The position numbers and the translations under genes are program-made. A stretch of 64,000 nt of DNA from Paracoccus sp. IB05 (lineage in GTDB: Bacteria; Pseudomonadota; Alphaproteobacteria; Rhodobacterales; Rhodobacteraceae): contig NZ_JAEFCF010000001.1 of NCBI RefSeq assembly GCF_016405985.1, forward strand, positions 124,001 to 188,000, read 5' to 3'. Shown one piece after another: positions 61,079-64,000 of this stretch (within the stretch, counting starts at the first letter, position 1; every line of letters starts with the position of its first letter). Below the pieces are notes generated by a model that searched no databases, was not told where the DNA came from, and saw only the letters and a program-made list of their open reading frames with translations.

Positions 61079-61842
61079 TCAATCACGATCTCGCCGAAGT
61101 GATCCGTGACTACTGGTCGCGCCGCTCGGAAACCTTTGACCAGGCCTTCGGCCATGCGATAGCGCCAGGGGCCGAGGCCGCCGCCTGGGCGCAGCCGATG
61201 CGCGATCATCTGCCGCCCGCGCCGGCGCGGATCATGGAACTGGCCTGCGGCACCGGCGAGATGACGCGGCTGATCCATGATCTGGGTCATGAGGTCACGG
61301 CGCTGGATTTTTCCGAGGCGATGCTGGCGGTGGCGCGCGCGAAACATGCGGGCAAGACGCGGCTGCGCTTTGTGCTGGCCGATGCGCAGGTCACGATGGA
61401 GCCCGATGCCAGTCAGGACGCGATCCTGTGCCGGCATCTGGTCTGGACGCTGACCCGGCCGGAAGAGGCTTTCGCCGACTGGTTTCGGGTGCTGAAACCC
61501 GGCGGGAGGCTTCTGGTCTATGATGGTGACTGGGCACAGCCCGCGCGTTCGGGCCGCTGGCCGGCGCGGGTGCTGGCGCTTTGGGAACGATTCTCGCCCG
61601 ATCCGTTTTATGACGGCGCGATGGGCGCGCGCCATGCCGCGATCATGGCGGGGCTGCCTTTCGGCACCGGTCTGCGCTTTGAACTGCTGGTGCCGTTGCT
61701 GGAAAAGGCGGGGTTCACCGCCATCACGCGCCATTCGCATGAGCCGATTGCCAGGGCGCAACGGCGGGTCAACGGGCTGCGCAACCGGCTCAGGACCCGG
61801 GTTTATGACCGCTTTATCCTGACGGCGCAAAAGCCCGGCTGA
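61075..61842 (+). CDS. Class I SAM-dependent methyltransferase
   Basis: A 255-residue methyltransferase. Motif I is IMELACGTGEMTRLIHDLGH (about 49-68), motif II ALDFSEAMLAVARAKH, and the post-motif RHLVWTLTRPEEAFADWFRV, then LKPGGRLLVYDG. It begins with GTG overlapping the pseudoazurin stop, so it is the last gene of the riboswitch operon. A role in corrinoid or sulfur/one-carbon metabolism is possible; the substrate is not recognised. Confidence 0.82.
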   Translation: MINHDLAEVIRDYWSRRSETFDQAFGHAIAPGAEAAAWAQPMRDHLPPAPARIMELACGTGEMTRLIHDLGHEVTALDFSEAMLAVARAKHAGKTRLRFVLADAQVTMEPDASQDAILCRHLVWTLTRPEEAFADWFRVLKPGGRLLVYDGDWAQPARSGRWPARVLALWERFSPDPFYDGAMGARHAAIMAGLPFGTGLRFELLVPLLEKAGFTAITRHSHEPIARAQRRVNGLRNRLRTRVYDRFILTAQKPG

Positions 61843-61853
61843 GAGCGGTGGGG

Positions 61854-62582
61854 TCAGCCCTGGGGGTAAAGCCGTTCCGACCGGTCGAGATGCTTTTGCA
61901 TGCGCTCTGCCGCGAGATCGGGGTCCTGGGCCGCGAGCGCATCGGTGATCGCCTCATGTTCCGCAAGCGTCACCGTCTCATGCCCCGACCAGTGCAGAAG
62001 CGTGTCGTGATGTTTGAAGAGCCAGCCCAGCATCGCATGCGACAGCGCCGTGATCACCGGATTGCCGAGGATCGCGGCCAGCGCCGTGTGAAAATCGATA
62101 TCGGCGCGCATGAAGGCCGCCGTATCGCCAAGCGCCGCGCGCTGCAGGCCGACCAGCCCGCGCAGCCGCGCCACATCGGCAGGCGTCGCTTTGGTGGCGG
62201 TCATCCGGGCCAGCCCGGTCTCGAACAGCTTTCGCGCATCGCGCAGATGGCCGAGATTGCCCGGCTCTGCTGCGATCAGAAGGCTCGCGATATCATTGAT
62301 CTGATGCAGCGCCAGATCCGGGTTCAGCGGATTGACGCGGCTGCGTTCGCCATGGGAAATCGTGATCAGCCCCTGGGTGTGGAGCTGCTGCAAAGCCTCG
62401 CGCACGGCGGGGCGGCCGACTCCCATCCGCGCCATCATCTCGCGCTCGGAGGGCAGGGCGTCGCCGGGGCGCAACTGACCCGAGGCGATCATGGCACGCA
62501 GTTGTTCGACCACCGAATCCGACAGCTTGCGCCGTGCGACCGGCGCGAGAGAAAGATCGGAAGAGCGGGGTTCTGGCTTCAT
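61854..62582 (-). CDS. GntR-family regulator, FCD type (second)
   Basis: A 242-residue FadR/FCD regulator. The winged helix covers about 18-85 (LRPGDALPSEREMMARMGVG, then RPAVREALQQLHTQGLITIS); the NanR-like wing SHGERSRV and helical FCD domain follow (DIDFHTALAAILGNPVITAL, HEAITDALAAQD). It converges on the riboswitch operon and diverges from ugd. Its target is unknown. Confidence 0.85.
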   Translation of the reverse strand: MKPEPRSSDLSLAPVARRKLSDSVVEQLRAMIASGQLRPGDALPSEREMMARMGVGRPAVREALQQLHTQGLITISHGERSRVNPLNPDLALHQINDIASLLIAAEPGNLGHLRDARKLFETGLARMTATKATPADVARLRGLVGLQRAALGDTAAFMRADIDFHTALAAILGNPVITALSHAMLGWLFKHHDTLLHWSGHETVTLAEHEAITDALAAQDPDLAAERMQKHLDRSERLYPQG

Positions 62583-62782
62583 GGCGGCCCTTATGTGGCG
62601 CTTTGGCGGAGGAATGGTCCGGCGCAGTGGACTGATGATATAATGACCTGGGCGGCAGGGAAAGCGCGGCCTCGTCCGGGGCCTGCAAAACGTCCGTGGC
62701 CTGCAAAACGGATGACAAAACCCGCTGACCGGTGCATGTAAGAAGCTGTTTCGAGGCGCGAGCCAGAGCGGAGAACAGCAGA

Positions 62783-63949
62783 ATGAAGATCGCCGTCGCC
62801 GGGCTTGGCTATGTCGGATTGTCCAACGCCGTTTTGCTGGCGCGCCATCATGATGTCACAGCAGTCGATATCTCGGCCAGGCGGGTGGATCTGGTCAATG
62901 CGGGACATTCGCCCATCGCAGACAGCGATATCGAGGCGGCGCTGGCGGCAGGCGGGCTGCGGCTGAGTGCCACGGTCGATGCGTCGGCGGCCTGGGCAGA
63001 TGCGGAATTTATCATCATCGCCACGCCGACCAATTACGATCCGGACACCAACTCTTTCGACACGTCGAGCGTCGAAGCGGTGATCGCGGATGTGATCCGC
63101 GTCAATCCCCTCGCAACCATCGTGGTCAAATCCACCGTGCCGGTCGGGTTCGTTGCCCGGATCCGCGCCGAATTGCACACAGAGCAGGTGATCTTCAGCC
63201 CGGAATTCCTGCGGGAGGGCCGTGCGCTTTACGACAATCTCCACCCTTCGCGGATCATCGTCGGCGAACGCTCGGACCGTGCCCGCCGCTTTGCCGGCCT
63301 GCTGCTGGAAGGCGCGGTCAGCAAGGATGTCGAGCTTCAGTTCACCGATCCGTCCGAGGCCGAGGCGATCAAGCTTTTCGCCAATACTTTCCTCGCGATG
63401 CGGGTCGCCTTTTTCAACGAGCTCGACAGCTATGCGCTGTCGCGCGATATGGACAGCCGCCAGATCATCGATGGCGTCTGCCTCGATCCGCGGATCGGCG
63501 CGCATTACAACAACCCCTCCTTCGGCTATGGCGGCTATTGCCTGCCGAAAGACACCAAACAGCTTCTGGCCAATTATTCCGAGGTGCCGCAGAATCTGAT
63601 CGCGGCGATTGTCGATGCCAACCGCACCCGGAAGGATTACCTCGCGGACCGGATCATTGCGCTGAAACCGCAGGTGGTGGGCGTCTACCGGCTGGTGATG
63701 AAAGCGGGCTCTGACAATTTCCGCCAGAGCTCGATCCAGGGCATCATGAAACGGATCAAGGCGAAGGGGATCCGCGTCGTGGTCTTCGAGCCGGCACTGG
63801 AAGAGGCCGAGTTTTTCGGATCGAAAGTCGAACGCGATCTTGCGGCGTTCAAGGCGGGATCGGATCTGATCCTCGCAAACCGCCGGACGCCCGAACTCGG
63901 GGATGTCGGCGACAAGGTTTTTACCCGCGATCTTTTCGGCGCGGATTGA
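62783..63949 (+). CDS. ugd: UDP-glucose 6-dehydrogenase
   Basis: A 388-residue protein, the same length as E. coli Ugd. The N-terminal Rossmann motif is [69 protein letters not shown] and the catalytic Cys in [14 protein letters not shown] (about 260) are conserved. It makes UDP-glucuronate for surface polysaccharide. A GGAG site precedes the ATG at 62783. Confidence 0.93.
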   Translation: MKIAVAGLGYVGLSNAVLLARHHDVTAVDISARRVDLVNAGHSPIADSDIEAALAAGGLRLSATVDASAAWADAEFIIIATPTNYDPDTNSFDTSSVEAVIADVIRVNPLATIVVKSTVPVGFVARIRAELHTEQVIFSPEFLREGRALYDNLHPSRIIVGERSDRARRFAGLLLEGAVSKDVELQFTDPSEAEAIKLFANTFLAMRVAFFNELDSYALSRDMDSRQIIDGVCLDPRIGAHYNNPSFGYGGYCLPKDTKQLLANYSEVPQNLIAAIVDANRTRKDYLADRIIALKPQVVGVYRLVMKAGSDNFRQSSIQGIMKRIKAKGIRVVVFEPALEEAEFFGSKVERDLAAFKAGSDLILANRRTPELGDVGDKVFTRDLFGAD

Positions 63950-63972
63950 GGGCGGCGGGCATCGAAAAAGTG

Positions 63973-63999
63973 CCGGTGATGTCCCGCCACGGTCACCGG
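63973..63999 (+). terminator. Possible terminator after ugd, cut by the window edge
   Basis: CCGGTGA and TCACCGG form a perfect 7-bp inverted repeat 24 bases past the ugd stop; the tail lies outside the window. Confidence 0.35.
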
Positions 64000-64000
64000 A

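Noticed and set aside
1-64000. CRISPR arrays, tRNA or rRNA genes
   Set aside because: No regularly spaced direct repeats, cloverleaf-like segments with CCA-type ends or rRNA signatures were noticed on reading both strands; a covariance search was not possible here.

Overview
The window is a GC-rich (roughly two thirds G+C by eye) piece of an alphaproteobacterial genome, most likely a Rhodobacterales/Paracoccaceae member close to Paracoccus. The evidence is the Tad/Cpa pilus gene order, a pseudoazurin, FecCD-type corrinoid uptake, FCD-type GntR regulators, an OpuA-type betaine porter and a divergent parAB/rep module. Because that replication and partition module lies in the middle (22.5-26.8 kb), the window is probably part of a large plasmid or chromid. 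No rRNA, tRNA or CRISPR array was seen.

Layout. 0-11.4 kb: 3' part of a Tad (tight adherence) pilus locus: tadD (cut by the window edge), a small pilin-like gene, cpaB, cpaE/tadZ, cpaF/tadA, tadB, tadC, a membrane hybrid histidine kinase, a TadG-like gene and an orphan receiver-like gene. 11.4-12.7 kb: a small lipoprotein gene, then decayed IS5- and IS66-type transposases. 12.8-21.3 kb, minus strand: amiC-amiR sensor/antiterminator, a 370-base leader, hyuA-hyuB hydantoinase-type genes and an NCS1 permease with a C-terminal Cys4 tail, closed by a strong terminator. 21.3-22.5 kb: gene-poor, with a dead amino-acid ABC ATPase. 22.5-26.8 kb: parA-parB (minus) and rep (plus) around a likely origin with DnaA boxes and inverted repeats; a near-identical palindrome occurs once in each of parB, parA and rep and looks like parS.

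26.8-31.2 kb: a GlxA-type AraC regulator whose start overlaps the rep stop codon, then a proX-proW-proV betaine porter. 31.3-33.7 kb, minus: a DUF475/TerC-like membrane protein, an M15 peptidase and an unknown secreted protein. 33.9-36.0 kb: scoA-scoB 3-oxoacid CoA-transferase with a divergent PAS-LuxR regulator. 36.3-43.1 kb: agmatine deiminase, amidase and an FbpABC-type iron(III) porter. 43.2-44.9 kb: an MsbA-like ABC exporter.

44.9-57.4 kb is a hydroxyproline/D-amino-acid catabolic island: an FCD GntR regulator, a DHDPS-family deaminase/aldolase, purU, an Ldh2-family imine reductase, a polar amino-acid ABC porter, a DadA-like FAD oxidase, a two-cysteine proline racemase/hydroxyproline epimerase, an aconitase-X dehydratase and a second proline-racemase homologue that has Ser/Thr in place of both catalytic cysteines. 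The genes fit uptake and epimerisation or dehydration of 3- and 4-hydroxyprolines toward proline or 2-oxoglutarate semialdehyde. 57.4-61.8 kb: an adenosylcobalamin riboswitch controls a tightly overlapping operon of corrinoid ABC transporter genes, pseudoazurin and a methyltransferase. The window ends with a second GntR regulator and ugd (UDP-glucose dehydrogenase).

Most interesting: the three intragenic parS-like palindromes and the adjacent candidate oriV; the B12-riboswitch operon with a copper electron carrier; the Ser/Thr proline-racemase paralogue; a shared TGTCGACA operator for the GntR regulon; and the AmiC/AmiR-controlled hydantoinase operon.
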